60,238 nt of DNA from Bacteriovoracaceae bacterium UBA7317. Its GTDB lineage: Bacteria > Bdellovibrionota > Bacteriovoracia > Bacteriovoracales > Bacteriovoracaceae. Each line of letters opens with the position of its first letter. Position 1 is the first letter of the stretch. The translations under genes were made by a program, and so were the position numbers. The notes under the pieces were generated by a model. That model was not told the DNA's origin. It saw only the letters and a program-made list of their open reading frames with translations, and searched no databases. Location of the stretch: assembly GCA_002474345.1 (NCBI GenBank), contig DKQD01000126.1, positions 1-60,238 of the forward strand, read 5' to 3'. Shown here one piece after another: positions 9,152 through 18,401 of the stretch.

Positions 9152-9546
9152 GCCGAGAAGAGGGATAAGCCGGATCCTGTTTTAGGTTACCATTCATCTA
9201 GGGTCTCAATTACTCAAGACCTCGAGCACCCTACCCGCTTACTTAAGCTGGCCGCCTTAAACGTAAGCCTATTTGGGCTTGCACCACGTAGAGTTTACCT
9301 GGTTTCACTACTGCAAGGGCCTAGGCCCTTCGTACTTGCTTTCTGTTGCACTTGTCCTCACCTCGCGGTGGACGGGCGTTACCCGCTACGCTGCCATTTG
9401 GTGTCCGGACTTTCCTCTACAAGATTCAAATTATGACCTCTTTTGTAACAATTTTGTGAACATATTGTTGCAAAATTTAATTTTGTTTGTACTTACAAAA
9501 TTTCGGTAATGGAGTAAACTTGTAGCGATAACCCCCTCTTCTCGGC
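9152..9546 (-). ncRNA. rnpB: RNase P RNA
   Basis: Catalytic RNA that matures tRNA 5' ends. Read on the minus strand, the ends pair over 13 bases (9534-9546 with 9152-9164) as helix P1; CTACAAG and CTTGTAG make P2, immediately followed by the universal GAGGAAAGTCCGGACACC (about 9405-9424). Further on come AAGTGCAACAGAAAGCAA, GGTAAACTCTACG, AAGCCCAAATAGG and, near the 3' end, CTAGATGAATG, all standard conserved elements of bacterial type A RNase P RNA. About 395 nt. The segment between the two P2 strands is about 90 nt and strongly A+T-rich, longer than the compact P3 of enterobacteria. The TTTTTATTT after P1 could help termination. Confidence 0.97.
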
Positions 9547-9556
9547 AATTTACCTG

Positions 9557-9585
9557 TGAATGCCTGAAGTAATGGGATAAGTCAA
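9557..9585 (-). promoter_or_regulatory. Likely rnpB promoter
   Basis: On the minus strand TTGACT (9585-9580) is followed after exactly 17 bases by CATTCA (9562-9557), and the RNase P 5' end at 9546 lies about 11 bases further. The -35 box is good and the -10 box moderate. It overlaps the region upstream of the divergent TolC-like gene. Confidence 0.5.
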
Positions 9586-9629
9586 ACAGGTCTTAAAAAT
9601 TTACACCGGAAGGAACAAAGGAGCGAGCT

Positions 9630-11060
9630 TTGCGCTTAGTCATAGTAACCAAGAAGTCTTTTAAAGTATTGATTTTTCTATTTTTCAGCTTTTACATTTC
9701 TACCAATGCAGCTTTTTCAAATGTCAGGAACCTATTGGAGGAGTTTGAAAGGGTTAATGGTGATTTAAAGCAAGCAAAGGAGCAAATTAAGCTAGCTTCC
9801 TTAAACAAAGATTCAATTTTTGCCAAAATAGGGTGGTCTTTAAATTCTAGCTCTTATTATAGTCAAAATAAGCTAGAACCGACTTCACCCTCATCTGATA
9901 TTCGAGGAAATTATTGGAATGTCAGTGCGGATATTTCCAAAACTTTTCTTTGGGGAGGGCAGTTCGGATTAGAAAACTCCATAACTTCCTCTACTCTAGA
10001 CCTTACGTCTAACACTACATATCAATTTGAACAGGGTTTAAGCTATTACCAAAACTTGGGAAAAAACTTTTTTGGAAGAGAAACATATAAAGCTCTTGCT
10101 ATTGCAGAAAGAGAAATTGGTGTTCAAAAAATCACTGAGTCTTTTATACTAGAGAATAAAACACTTCAATTCTACAACGCCTACATTAATGTTAGTCTTG
10201 AAAAAGCCCTTTTGAATTTGGAAAAAAATGCTTTGGTCCGTGCAAAGAAAAGAAGTGAGTTGATAAGGGGTTGGGTAAAAGATGGTCTAAAAAGAAAAGT
10301 CGATTGGCAGCAATCAGTTATGACCGAACTTCAAGGCGCAGAAAGAGTCGAAATGGCCAATTTAAGAATGAAAGGAGCACTTGATACTCTTTCAAAGCTT
10401 CTCCATAGAAGAGTCTCTCTTAGAGAAGTTAGAACCTTAAAAAATAATAGATTAAGTTCACCTAGATCTAGCTTAAAGCCGTTGGAAAATAAAAATTTGA
10501 AGGTAATGGCGGAAAAAGTGAAGCAAATTAGGATGAGTGTGGAAAAAGCCGATTATAGTTTCGCTCCAACAATAAACAGTTATGTAACTTATAACACTAA
10601 TCAGTACGATGAAAGTATCGGAACATCTTTTTCTGATGGAGCTATATGGGGCTCTGATAATCAATTTACTGTAGGAATTAATCTCACTTGGCCTTTAGGT
10701 TTTAAATCAGAAAAAATAGAGAAGTCTAAGCTTCTTGTTCAATTAAATAGTCTTCAGCGTCAACAAAGAGAAGCATTTGAAAATTTAAAGTTGGATTACT
10801 ACTTTCTTAAGAAACAGCTTTTTCGCCTTGACCAAAGTTTGAAGTCATCTGTTAAGAGATTAGCTTTATCCAAAGATATTCTTAGCGAATATACAAAGCT
10901 TTATGATTTAGGCCAAATGGATCTTGATCAGGTAATCAGAGCAGAAGAGCAAAGAATTGGAACAGAAACAAGCATTGTTAATTATCGATCCCAAAAAGAA
11001 AAACTTTTGGCAAGCCTCCATAATGTTAAAGGTTCTTTACGGGATAGTTTAAGTAAGTAA
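9630..11060 (+). CDS. TolC-family outer membrane channel protein
   Basis: Outer membrane efflux channel of the TolC/OEP family. An N-terminal signal peptide (KVLIFLFFSFYISTNAAFS) is followed by long alternating helical stretches and amphipathic strands; helical segments rich in Glu, Lys and Leu around 170-270 and 370-470 match the two coiled-coil repeats. Start is a TTG at 9630 with a good AAAGGAG at 9617-9623. 476 residues, normal for the family, although sequence motifs are weak. It is immediately followed, 12 bases later, by an RND transporter gene, so it probably serves as that pump's exit duct. Confidence 0.82.
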   Translation: MRLVIVTKKSFKVLIFLFFSFYISTNAAFSNVRNLLEEFERVNGDLKQAKEQIKLASLNKDSIFAKIGWSLNSSSYYSQNKLEPTSPSSDIRGNYWNVSADISKTFLWGGQFGLENSITSSTLDLTSNTTYQFEQGLSYYQNLGKNFFGRETYKALAIAEREIGVQKITESFILENKTLQFYNAYINVSLEKALLNLEKNALVRAKKRSELIRGWVKDGLKRKVDWQQSVMTELQGAERVEMANLRMKGALDTLSKLLHRRVSLREVRTLKNNRLSSPRSSLKPLENKNLKVMAEKVKQIRMSVEKADYSFAPTINSYVTYNTNQYDESIGTSFSDGAIWGSDNQFTVGINLTWPLGFKSEKIEKSKLLVQLNSLQRQQREAFENLKLDYYFLKKQLFRLDQSLKSSVKRLALSKDILSEYTKLYDLGQMDLDQVIRAEEQRIGTETSIVNYRSQKEKLLASLHNVKGSLRDSLSK

Positions 11061-11072
11061 CCAGGATAAGTT

Positions 11073-14000
11073 GTGAAAAGTTTGATCAATTTTTTTATTA
11101 AAAGACCACTTGTTGTTAACCTAATGACAATCATTATTATTGTCATGGGTATCTTTTCAGTTTTTAACTTAAAGCGGGAAACTTTTCCAAATGTGAATTT
11201 TGATACAGTTATTATTACTACGGGTTACCCAGGTTCTTCTGCTGAAGATGTGGAAAAATTAGTAACCATAAGTATTGAGAGGCAACTTAAGGGAGTTGAC
11301 GGAATAAAAACCTTAAATGGCCTTTCAGCAGAGGGTAATTCAATTGTTTATTTGGAAATTGATCCAGATAGCGACCTTAGTGAAGTCATTGATGATGTTA
11401 AAGAAGCCGTAGATAATATTGATGACTTTCCGGAAAATGTCAAAAAACCTAAAATCAGGAGTATAAGCAATAAAACCAGAGGAATAATGAAGGTCGCTCT
11501 ATCTGGTGGGACTTATGACGAATTAAGAGGTGCTTCTAAGAAATTGCGTGACAGACTTGAAAGGTATTCTGATATCTCAAGGGCCGATTTAGAAGGTTAT
11601 TATCCAGATGAAATAAGAGTAGAAGTTAATCCGGCAAAAATGCAATTATATCAGCTCACTTTAGGTGAAGTATCTAACGCAATTAAGGATAGAAACCTTA
11701 ATCTCTCTGCTGGTAAAGTTATTGGAAAAGATGGTGATATTATGATTCGGACTCTTTCTGAGTTCGAAGGTGTGGATGATATTTTAAATATAGTTGTGAA
11801 ATCTAATACATCGGGAAGAAGAGTTAGGATAAAAAATATCGCAAAAGTTATCCGCCAACCTGAAAGCGAAGGCGCCATCCTACAGAGGTCTCAGGGAAAA
11901 AGGGCCATCTTTTTAGATGTTAAAATAAAGGGAACTTCAGATATTGTCACCTCAGCTGATTTAGTTAAAAAAGAAGTTGAGAGTTTTTTTAAAGAAAATA
12001 CTAACTATAAAGACATTGAATTTCGTTACACCGATGACTTTTCTTATTTTGTAAAAAGGAGATTAGGTGTTCTAGGATCTAACGGGAGACAGGGAATTAT
12101 TCTTGTTTTCATATGCCTTCTTTTTTTCTTGAACTTAAGTACCTCTTTTATGACTTCATTAGGTGCGCCTTTGGCCTTTTTGTGCGCCTTTATTGCAATG
12201 GATTACATGGGTTTATCCTTAAACCTTATTTCTATGTTTGGGTTAATTTTAGTTCTTGGGATGCTAGTTGATGATGCTATTATAGTTGCTGAGCACTACT
12301 ATCAGAAGTTGGAGAAAGGAGTAAGTCCGAGAGAAGCAGCGAGAGAAGCTGCTATTGAAACGATTAGACCTGTTACTGCAACTGTTGTAACGACTATGAT
12401 TGCGTTTGGCTCACTATTATACATGGGTGGGATAATGGGAAAGTTTCTGAAGCCAGTTCCCATTATTGTTATTGTTTGCCTTATAGCATCCCTCTTTGAA
12501 TGCTTTTTTATTCTCCCTTCCCACCTTGCAGATTTTGCAAAGTTAAGAAAAGGAAAAGAAGGAAAAAAACGCTGGTATCAACCTCTTCTAAATGTCTATG
12601 GAAAAGTTTTAAAGTTTGTTCTTAAGGCGCCAACCTTTTTTGTGATCTTTTTTTGTGTCGCTTGTTTTGGAGGAGCAGCGCTTTCCTTAAGGACTATGGA
12701 TTTTGAACTTTTTCCAGGTGATGATGTGCGAACGGTGTTTGTTCAAATTAAGGGAGATGTGGGAGTACCTTTAAAAAAGACAGACGAAGCAATTAAGAAG
12801 CTTGAAAAACTCGTTTTTGAGAGTCTAAGTGATGATGAATTAGATCAAATAAGGGCTTCTGTTGGTCAATTTCGAGGAGACTTTGGAAGAAAAACAGGTG
12901 ATCATTACGGCTCAGTAGTCGTTTATCTAACACCGCCTGACGAGAGAGAGAGGAGTACTGATCAAATTCTAGATGACTTAACGACAAAGGCTAAAGTACT
13001 TATTCCTAAGTACACAGTTTCAGTAAAGAAAATTCAAGGAGGGCCTCCTAAAGGAAAACCTCTAGAAATTGAGCTACTAGGTGATAACATAGAAGAACTT
13101 AAAGTTGTTTCTAAAAAGGTTCATGAAATTGTTAAAAGAATTGATGGCGTTTTGAGTAGTGAAGTTGATTTTGAAGAAGGTAAAAAGCAAGTCATTGTTA
13201 GGGTTAATGATAAAGAAGCCAAAAGGCTAGGCTTATCAACCACTCAAGTAGCTTTGGAGCTAAGAAAAGCTTTTGCTGGGGATATTGTTACTGAAGTCAG
13301 GGAATCAGATGAAGATATCGCTGTCCGAGTTCTTTTGGATAAAAAAGCCAGAAGTGAGACGAAGTCATTGTCAAAACTTTACATTCTTAATAACCGGGGG
13401 CAAAGAATTTCCCTTAGGCGCGTGACAAAGTTTGAAGAAAAGCCAGGGGCTTTTGTTATAAGGCGGCAAAATAGGCAAAGAATTTTTTCTGTATCTGGGA
13501 CTCTAGATAAAGCAAAAATGAACCCTTATAAAATCAAGGGAATTTTAAAACCTCAGGTCGAAACAGTATTAAAAGATCATCCTAATATTGACTATCGTTT
13601 TGCAGGAGAAAATAAAGATACAAATGAGTCAATACAGAGACTTCAAAAAGCGTTCGTTATATCAATGCTTGCTATCTTTTTTGTGCTAATTACAATGTTC
13701 AACAGTATTGGTCAGCCGTTTGTTATTATGGCCGCAATTCCTTTAGGACTTACAGGTGTTGTTTTTACTTTTAAGGCTTTTGGAGATCCTCTGGGTTTTA
13801 TGGCTTTAATGGGTGTCATTGGACTTGTTGGAATTGTCGTTAACGACTCAATTGTTTTGGTCAATTTCATCAATAAGAGAAGAGAGGATATTTCTGACAT
13901 TAAAGAAGCAATCTTAACTGCGAGTGTTTCGCGCTTTAGGCCTGTTATTTTGACAACCTTTACAACTGTTGCTGGTTTATTTCCTATTGCTCATGCTGGG

Positions 14001-14201
14001 CTATTAGGAGGTCCTGCAGGGGATCCATTTTTGAAACCTATGGCCTTAAGTTTTGCTTATGGGCTTTTATTTTCGACAATGATCACCCTTTTATTTATTC
14101 CATGTTTGTATTTTTCTTATGACAAATTTGTTTCTTTTTTTAAAAGAATTTTTGGGAGATTTTTCAAAGTGAACCCAAAGTCAGTCGAGGCCAGGAGTTA
14201 A
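11073..14201 (+). CDS. RND-family efflux transporter (AcrB/HAE-like)
   Basis: Inner-membrane proton-driven efflux pump with twelve membrane helices and two large periplasmic loops. The N-terminus INFFIKRPLVVNLMT is the usual first helix; GMLVDDAIIVAEH in TM4 carries the paired Asp of the proton relay; VGIVVNDSIVLVNF is the matching TM10 segment; SLGAPLAFLCAF and ILTTFTTVAGLFPIA are further signature stretches. 1042 residues, complete. GTG start at 11073 with AGGATAAG upstream. The operon contains the TolC-like gene but no periplasmic adaptor gene on either side, so the adaptor must be encoded elsewhere or be unnecessary. Its last 21 bases overlap the end of the convergent zinc-ribbon gene. 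Substrates cannot be told. Confidence 0.95.
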   Translation: MKSLINFFIKRPLVVNLMTIIIIVMGIFSVFNLKRETFPNVNFDTVIITTGYPGSSAEDVEKLVTISIERQLKGVDGIKTLNGLSAEGNSIVYLEIDPDSDLSEVIDDVKEAVDNIDDFPENVKKPKIRSISNKTRGIMKVALSGGTYDELRGASKKLRDRLERYSDISRADLEGYYPDEIRVEVNPAKMQLYQLTLGEVSNAIKDRNLNLSAGKVIGKDGDIMIRTLSEFEGVDDILNIVVKSNTSGRRVRIKNIAKVIRQPESEGAILQRSQGKRAIFLDVKIKGTSDIVTSADLVKKEVESFFKENTNYKDIEFRYTDDFSYFVKRRLGVLGSNGRQGIILVFICLLFFLNLSTSFMTSLGAPLAFLCAFIAMDYMGLSLNLISMFGLILVLGMLVDDAIIVAEHYYQKLEKGVSPREAAREAAIETIRPVTATVVTTMIAFGSLLYMGGIMGKFLKPVPIIVIVCLIASLFECFFILPSHLADFAKLRKGKEGKKRWYQPLLNVYGKVLKFVLKAPTFFVIFFCVACFGGAALSLRTMDFELFPGDDVRTVFVQIKGDVGVPLKKTDEAIKKLEKLVFESLSDDELDQIRASVGQFRGDFGRKTGDHYGSVVVYLTPPDERERSTDQILDDLTTKAKVLIPKYTVSVKKIQGGPPKGKPLEIELLGDNIEELKVVSKKVHEIVKRIDGVLSSEVDFEEGKKQVIVRVNDKEAKRLGLSTTQVALELRKAFAGDIVTEVRESDEDIAVRVLLDKKARSETKSLSKLYILNNRGQRISLRRVTKFEEKPGAFVIRRQNRQRIFSVSGTLDKAKMNPYKIKGILKPQVETVLKDHPNIDYRFAGENKDTNESIQRLQKAFVISMLAIFFVLITMFNSIGQPFVIMAAIPLGLTGVVFTFKAFGDPLGFMALMGVIGLVGIVVNDSIVLVNFINKRREDISDIKEAILTASVSRFRPVILTTFTTVAGLFPIAHAGLLGGPAGDPFLKPMALSFAYGLLFSTMITLLFIPCLYFSYDKFVSFFKRIFGRFFKVNPKSVEARS

Positions 14202-14894
14202 AATGCGCTGGCATGAAGGGCAGCATTCAATATTGATACCTCTGTAAATTGATTCAACGAGATGCGAAGGAAGCATATAAAAGCATCCTTTGCATTTTCC
14301 GTTTTCAATATTAGTAATAAATTCTGTGGATTTATAACGTTTTTTTAAGCCTTCAAATAAACCCTTTGCTTCAGAAGAGAGGAGTTCAAGATAGGTATCC
14401 TCTTTTTTTTGAAAAACTGAAATAGCGTGTTCATCATCATAAATATCTTCATTAACCTCTTTCTCTATTTCTTCTTTTGTCTCTTTGGATCCCTTAAGAA
14501 AGTTTTGACCATCTTTAATCTTAATTTCGCATTCATCAATGCCATCTAAAAGTTCAAGTATTTCATTTTCTAGATTTTCAATTGATGGTGTTAGATCCTT
14601 TAACTCTTTTTCTAAAGCTTCAACTTGTGCTTGAGACTTTGCCATTTTGTAGTGTTCGTCAGATTTTTTCTTTTTTTCCTCTAAGTTAAACAACATTTTT
14701 TCTTTATGTTTGAGTTCTGTTTTTTGTGTTTCCAAGTCTTCTTCATTTTTACTAAGAAGTTCTTTTCGTTTATCGATCTGAATATTTATGTAATCGATAC
14801 GTTTTTTATGAGACTCAATATTATGATTTCTTTCATGAATTTTATTCTCAATTTTCTGTAACTCTAAAAGGTTTGGAATATCTGTGTTTTGCAT
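14181..14894 (-). CDS. Coiled-coil protein with C-terminal C4 zinc ribbon (DUF164/CdsZ-like)
   Basis: The first 175 residues are almost entirely charged heptad-like helix (two antiparallel coiled-coil arms); the C-terminus holds a zinc ribbon with CKGC near residue 201 and CPSC near 225, plus the family signature CFYMLPSHLVE. This is the C4-type zinc-ribbon family PF02591, widespread in bacteria and tied in different species to RNA/DNA binding or to regulation of lipid or secretion functions. 237 residues, normal length. It is transcribed away from aroC, 92 bases apart, and runs 21 bases into the 3' end of the RND gene. Confidence 0.88.
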   Translation of the reverse strand: MQNTDIPNLLELQKIENKIHERNHNIESHKKRIDYINIQIDKRKELLSKNEEDLETQKTELKHKEKMLFNLEEKKKKSDEHYKMAKSQAQVEALEKELKDLTPSIENLENEILELLDGIDECEIKIKDGQNFLKGSKETKEEIEKEVNEDIYDDEHAISVFQKKEDTYLELLSSEAKGLFEGLKKRYKSTEFITNIENGKCKGCFYMLPSHLVESIYRGINIECCPSCQRILTPGLD

Positions 14895-14986
14895 TATTTT
14901 TACCTGATTCGAGGTTTACTTTAGGGCATCGCTCCAGTAAAACCCTAGAGAAAGAAGCCAATGTTTTGATTTTTAAAGGATTTAAC

Positions 14987-15982
14987 ATGCGTGGTAACCA
15001 TTTTGGCAAGATGTTTTCAATGACAACTTTTGGAGAGTCACATGGAATGGCAATCGGCGTTGTTGTTGATGGTGTACCAGCTGGTTTAGATTTTTCTATG
15101 GAAGATTTGCAAAAGGAACTTGATAGAAGAGCTCCTGGCAAAATTCCGGGAACGACTTCAAGGAGGGAGTCTGACAACCCAGAAATTCTTTCTGGAATTT
15201 TTGAAGGAAAAACATTGGGAACACCCATCGCGGCTATAGTTAAAAATCAAAATCAAAGAAGCCAGGACTATGATAAGTTAAAGGAATCCTACAGACCCGG
15301 GCATGCCGATAAAACGACAAATATGAAATATGGCTTCCGTGATCACCGAGGAGGAGGAAGGAGCTCGGGGAGGGAAACTTTATCTCGAGTTATTGCAGGT
15401 TACTTTGCAAGCCTAGTTATCCCTAAAGTGGAAATAAGAGCTTTTATAAGTAAAATAGGGCCTTTTTCATTGGATGAAGCTTTCCCAGAAAAGTTACCTA
15501 AAGACTTGGGAGAATACTCATATCCCGAAAGAGAAAAGTGGGATGAAATTAAACAGTTTTTATTGGGGTTGAAAAAAGAGGGTGAGTCTGTTGGTGGGAG
15601 GGTATCCATAATTATTGATGGATGTCCGGAAGCCTTGGGTGAGCCAGCATTCGATAAATTAAAAGCTGACTTTGCAAAAGCACTCATGTCAATAGGTGCA
15701 GTTACCTCATTTTCCTTTGGGCTTGGTGAAAAAATGGCAGATTTACCAGGAAGTGTGGTTTCTTCAAGCTCTGGTCATTTCGGTGGCATTGAAGGTGGTA
15801 TTTCAAATGGAGAAAGAATTACACTTCAAGTAACCTTTAAACCAACTTCGACGATTGGAGAAAAAGCTAAAGAGGGCCGACATGATCCTTGCATTTTACC
15901 AAGAGCTATACCTGTTATTGAGGCGATGACCAAAGTTGTATTGGCAGACCACTTTTTGAGACAGAGGGCATACGATCGATGA
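14987..15982 (+). CDS. aroC: Chorismate synthase
   Basis: Last step of the shikimate pathway: 5-enolpyruvylshikimate-3-phosphate to chorismate, needing reduced FMN. The signature GNHFGKMFSMTTFGESHG begins at residue 3; RRAPG, SGIFEGKTLGTPIA, YRPGHADKT and GGGRSSGRETLSRV follow. The frame is open further upstream, but the ATG at 14987 preceded by AAAGGA and directly by the conserved N-terminus is the right start, giving 331 residues, slightly short for the family yet with all conserved blocks. The stop overlaps the aroB start by four bases (ATGA), which indicates translational coupling in an aroC-aroB-aroA operon. Confidence 0.96.
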   Translation: MRGNHFGKMFSMTTFGESHGMAIGVVVDGVPAGLDFSMEDLQKELDRRAPGKIPGTTSRRESDNPEILSGIFEGKTLGTPIAAIVKNQNQRSQDYDKLKESYRPGHADKTTNMKYGFRDHRGGGRSSGRETLSRVIAGYFASLVIPKVEIRAFISKIGPFSLDEAFPEKLPKDLGEYSYPEREKWDEIKQFLLGLKKEGESVGGRVSIIIDGCPEALGEPAFDKLKADFAKALMSIGAVTSFSFGLGEKMADLPGSVVSSSSGHFGGIEGGISNGERITLQVTFKPTSTIGEKAKEGRHDPCILPRAIPVIEAMTKVVLADHFLRQRAYDR

Positions 15983-17025
15983 AACAGCTAATAGAAGTTG
16001 TAGACTTTGAGTCTTTAAGTATAAAGATCGAAGGTCTTAAAGTTGATGGTATCATTTTTTTGATTGATGAGTTTGTATTGAGTCTTTATAAAGATCATTT
16101 GAATCTTCAAGACCTTGGTAAGGCTACAAATAAGAAAGTGATTTTGAAAACAATACCCAGAGGTGAGAAAGCAAAGAGTTTTCATATTTATGAAAATATT
16201 GTTGAAGAGATATTAAGAGAAGGAATTCATAGAAATTATCATGTCATTGCGTGTGGTGGAGGAGCCATTAGTGATATCTCAGGCTTTATTGCATCTTCTC
16301 TCTTGAGAGGACTTTCATGGAGTGTCATACCTACAACTCTCCTTTCAATGGTTGATGCTTCTATTGGAGGTAAGACGGGCATAAATTCAAAGTCCGGGAA
16401 AAATCTAATTGGTGCTTTCCATATGCCTGACCATATTTGGCTTAATCCTTTTTTTCTTGAAACTCTTCCTAAAGAAGAGTTTTTGAATGGTTTTGGAGAA
16501 GTTCTAAAATATAGTTTCCTAGATATAAAAATAAAGGAATCCCTTTTAAACTCAAAATTTAAAATTAGTGAAATAATTCACCTCTGTGCAAATTATAAAA
16601 GTCGTCTAGTAGAAGAAGATTTTAAAGAGAAAGGTCCTAGAAAATATTTAAACTTAGGTCATACTTTCGGTCATGCATTTGAAAAGATGTATCCTATTTC
16701 TCATGGAGAAGCTGTTTATTGGGGAATGCAGTTATTATTTCATATCTTTGAAAGACAAGATTTAATCAAAGATTGCGATGATATGATGAGGGCGTTAAAT
16801 TTATCTTTTGGTAAGGCCCCCTGGGGCAATGTTCTTAAAGATTCTTCCACTTTTGTTAATGATGTAATGGGTTTTGTAAAGCGGGATAAAAAAGTCATTA
16901 GTGAAAAAGAAATTGAATTGGTTTTTATCAATGAAAAAAGAATTCCTTATTTACTCGTTTGTGATTTTGAGACGATAAAATCGAAACTCGACAGTTTTTT
17001 CAAGGAGAATTATGTTGGATTCTAA
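15979..17025 (+). CDS. aroB: 3-dehydroquinate synthase
   Basis: Second step of the shikimate pathway: DAHP to 3-dehydroquinate, using NAD and a divalent metal. Seen: IPRGEKAKSF, ACGGGAISDISGFIAS (NAD site), IPTTLLSMVDASIGGKTGIN, ETLPKEEFLNGFGEVLKYS, and the metal-ligand region LNLGHTFGHAFE with HGEAVYWGM. 348 residues, normal length. Overlaps aroC by four bases and aroA by fourteen, so the three genes are tightly packed and probably coupled. Confidence 0.96.
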   Translation: MKQLIEVVDFESLSIKIEGLKVDGIIFLIDEFVLSLYKDHLNLQDLGKATNKKVILKTIPRGEKAKSFHIYENIVEEILREGIHRNYHVIACGGGAISDISGFIASSLLRGLSWSVIPTTLLSMVDASIGGKTGINSKSGKNLIGAFHMPDHIWLNPFFLETLPKEEFLNGFGEVLKYSFLDIKIKESLLNSKFKISEIIHLCANYKSRLVEEDFKEKGPRKYLNLGHTFGHAFEKMYPISHGEAVYWGMQLLFHIFERQDLIKDCDDMMRALNLSFGKAPWGNVLKDSSTFVNDVMGFVKRDKKVISEKEIELVFINEKRIPYLLVCDFETIKSKLDSFFKENYVGF

Positions 17026-18265
17026 GAATAAAGTCATTGTAAAACCAGGGCATTTTTCTAAGAGCATTTTAATTCCAACATCAAAATCTTATGCCAATAG
17101 AATTTTGATTTTGGCATCTCTTAGTCCCAGTGTTGTAACTATTGAAGGCCTTCCAGAGTCAACGGATGTTTCGAACTTAATAAACTGCCTTGAAAAAGTT
17201 GGAATTAAATTTTTGAAAGGACCCATGGGCACTGTTAAAGTATTAAATTCTTTTCCAGAATGTGAAAACAATAATGATTCAGATACGATCTACCTAGAAA
17301 CTGGAGATGGTGGCACTACAAACCGGTTTATACTGCCATTTCTTGCTCGTGGAAGAAAACAATATGTTTTAAAACCTCAAGGTAAGATGAGAATTAGACC
17401 TATGGAAGAGTTAATCAACTCTCTTACTTTATTGGGAGCGGATATAACTGAAAAGGAAAGCTCTGGTGGCTTTGATATCGAGGTTAAGGGGCCTCTCGAC
17501 TTTAACGAGAGGAAATTATCAATAGATTGTGAGAGGTCGACTCAGTTTGCTTCCGCTTTGGCCATGTCCTTATGGGATTTTGAGGAATTTGAGTTTGAGC
17601 TAGTAAATTTGAAATCCTCAAAGAGTTATTATGAAATGACTTTGGGTTTAATTAAAGAATTAAGGTTAGGAAAAAGTTCATTTTGTGTTCCTGTAGACTT
17701 CAGCTCATTATCTTATCCCTTGGCTTTAGGAGCAGTAACTGGAGAGGTTTTTATAGAGAACTGTTCGTCTTTAGATATTTTTCAGGCGGATGCTTGTTTT
17801 ATAAGCATTTTAAAAAAAATGGGTGCGGATTTGTATTGGGAAGAAGGCGGCGGACTTAAGCTTAGAGTGGCTGAAAGCCTTAAACCTTTAAATTATGATT
17901 GTTCGGATTGCCCAGATTTAGTCCCCACTCTTGCATTTTTATGTTCATACGTCGATGGAGTTTCTTGCCTGACAAATATTAAAGTTTTGCGTCATAAAGA
18001 AAGCGATAGAGTTTTTGAAATTGAGCGCCTCTTCAAAGCTTTTGGTATTGATTACTCATACAATAATGAACTCGATAGACTTGAAATTCGTGGGGAAAAA
18101 TTAAGTAAAGAACATCTTAGAAAGTTTTTAAGGCATGATCCACCAGAGGACCACAGGATGGTAATGGTAAGCTATCTTTTTATGAAAATGAACAACGGTG
18201 GTGAAGTAACGAATGCCTCCCATGTAAGGAAGTCTTTTCCTAATTTCTTTAATGCAATGGGTTGA
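17012..18265 (+). CDS. aroA: 3-phosphoshikimate 1-carboxyvinyltransferase (EPSP synthase)
   Basis: Sixth step of the shikimate pathway: transfers enolpyruvate from PEP to shikimate-3-phosphate. Seen: IPTSKSYANRIL at the N-terminus, ETGDGGTTNRFILPFLA, CERSTQFASALAMSL, DCPDLVPTLAFLCSY, LRHKESDRVFEIERL and DPPEDHRMVM. The family's GNAGTxxRF block is here GDGGTTNRF, a modest deviation. 417 residues, normal. The ATG at 17012 has AAGGAG seven bases upstream, inside the aroB gene. It is followed convergently by a tRNA gene 21 bases away. Confidence 0.95.
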   Translation: MLDSKNKVIVKPGHFSKSILIPTSKSYANRILILASLSPSVVTIEGLPESTDVSNLINCLEKVGIKFLKGPMGTVKVLNSFPECENNNDSDTIYLETGDGGTTNRFILPFLARGRKQYVLKPQGKMRIRPMEELINSLTLLGADITEKESSGGFDIEVKGPLDFNERKLSIDCERSTQFASALAMSLWDFEEFEFELVNLKSSKSYYEMTLGLIKELRLGKSSFCVPVDFSSLSYPLALGAVTGEVFIENCSSLDIFQADACFISILKKMGADLYWEEGGGLKLRVAESLKPLNYDCSDCPDLVPTLAFLCSYVDGVSCLTNIKVLRHKESDRVFEIERLFKAFGIDYSYNNELDRLEIRGEKLSKEHLRKFLRHDPPEDHRMVMVSYLFMKMNNGGEVTNASHVRKSFPNFFNAMG

Positions 18266-18286
18266 GGCGACTTGTTTGAAAGAAAG

Positions 18287-18363
18287 TGGTGGGACCAGAA
18301 GGATTTGAACCTTCGACCGCCCGGTTATGAGCCGGGAGCTCTAACCAACTGAGCTATGGTCCC
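18287..18363 (-). tRNA. tRNA with anticodon CAT (elongator Met or lysidine Ile2)
   Basis: Read on the minus strand: 7-base acceptor GGGACCA/TGGTCCC, D-arm TAGCTCAGTTGGTTAGAGC, anticodon arm with stem CCCGG/CCGGG and loop CTCATAA (anticodon CAT), variable loop, T-arm with GGTTCAAAT, discriminator A and an encoded CCA (18287-18289). 77 nt. It is not the initiator, which has a mismatched first acceptor pair. The GGCTCATAACC anticodon arm and CGGTCG variable region look to me like tRNA-Ile2, whose C34 is converted to lysidine, but an elongator tRNA-Met cannot be excluded by eye. Confidence 0.95.
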
Positions 18364-18401
18364 AAATCTGTCAAAGTTCCTTTTATTCTCAAAGGGGCTC
18401 T

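Noticed and set aside
9273..9509. Open frame of 78 codons on the plus strand
   Set aside because: It lies wholly within the RNase P RNA gene on the opposite strand; the RNA's conserved sequence explains it.
14873..14986. 38-codon N-terminal extension of aroC
   Set aside because: The conserved chorismate synthase N-terminus begins at the ATG at 14987, which has its own ribosome binding site; the extension overlaps the start of the divergent zinc-ribbon gene.
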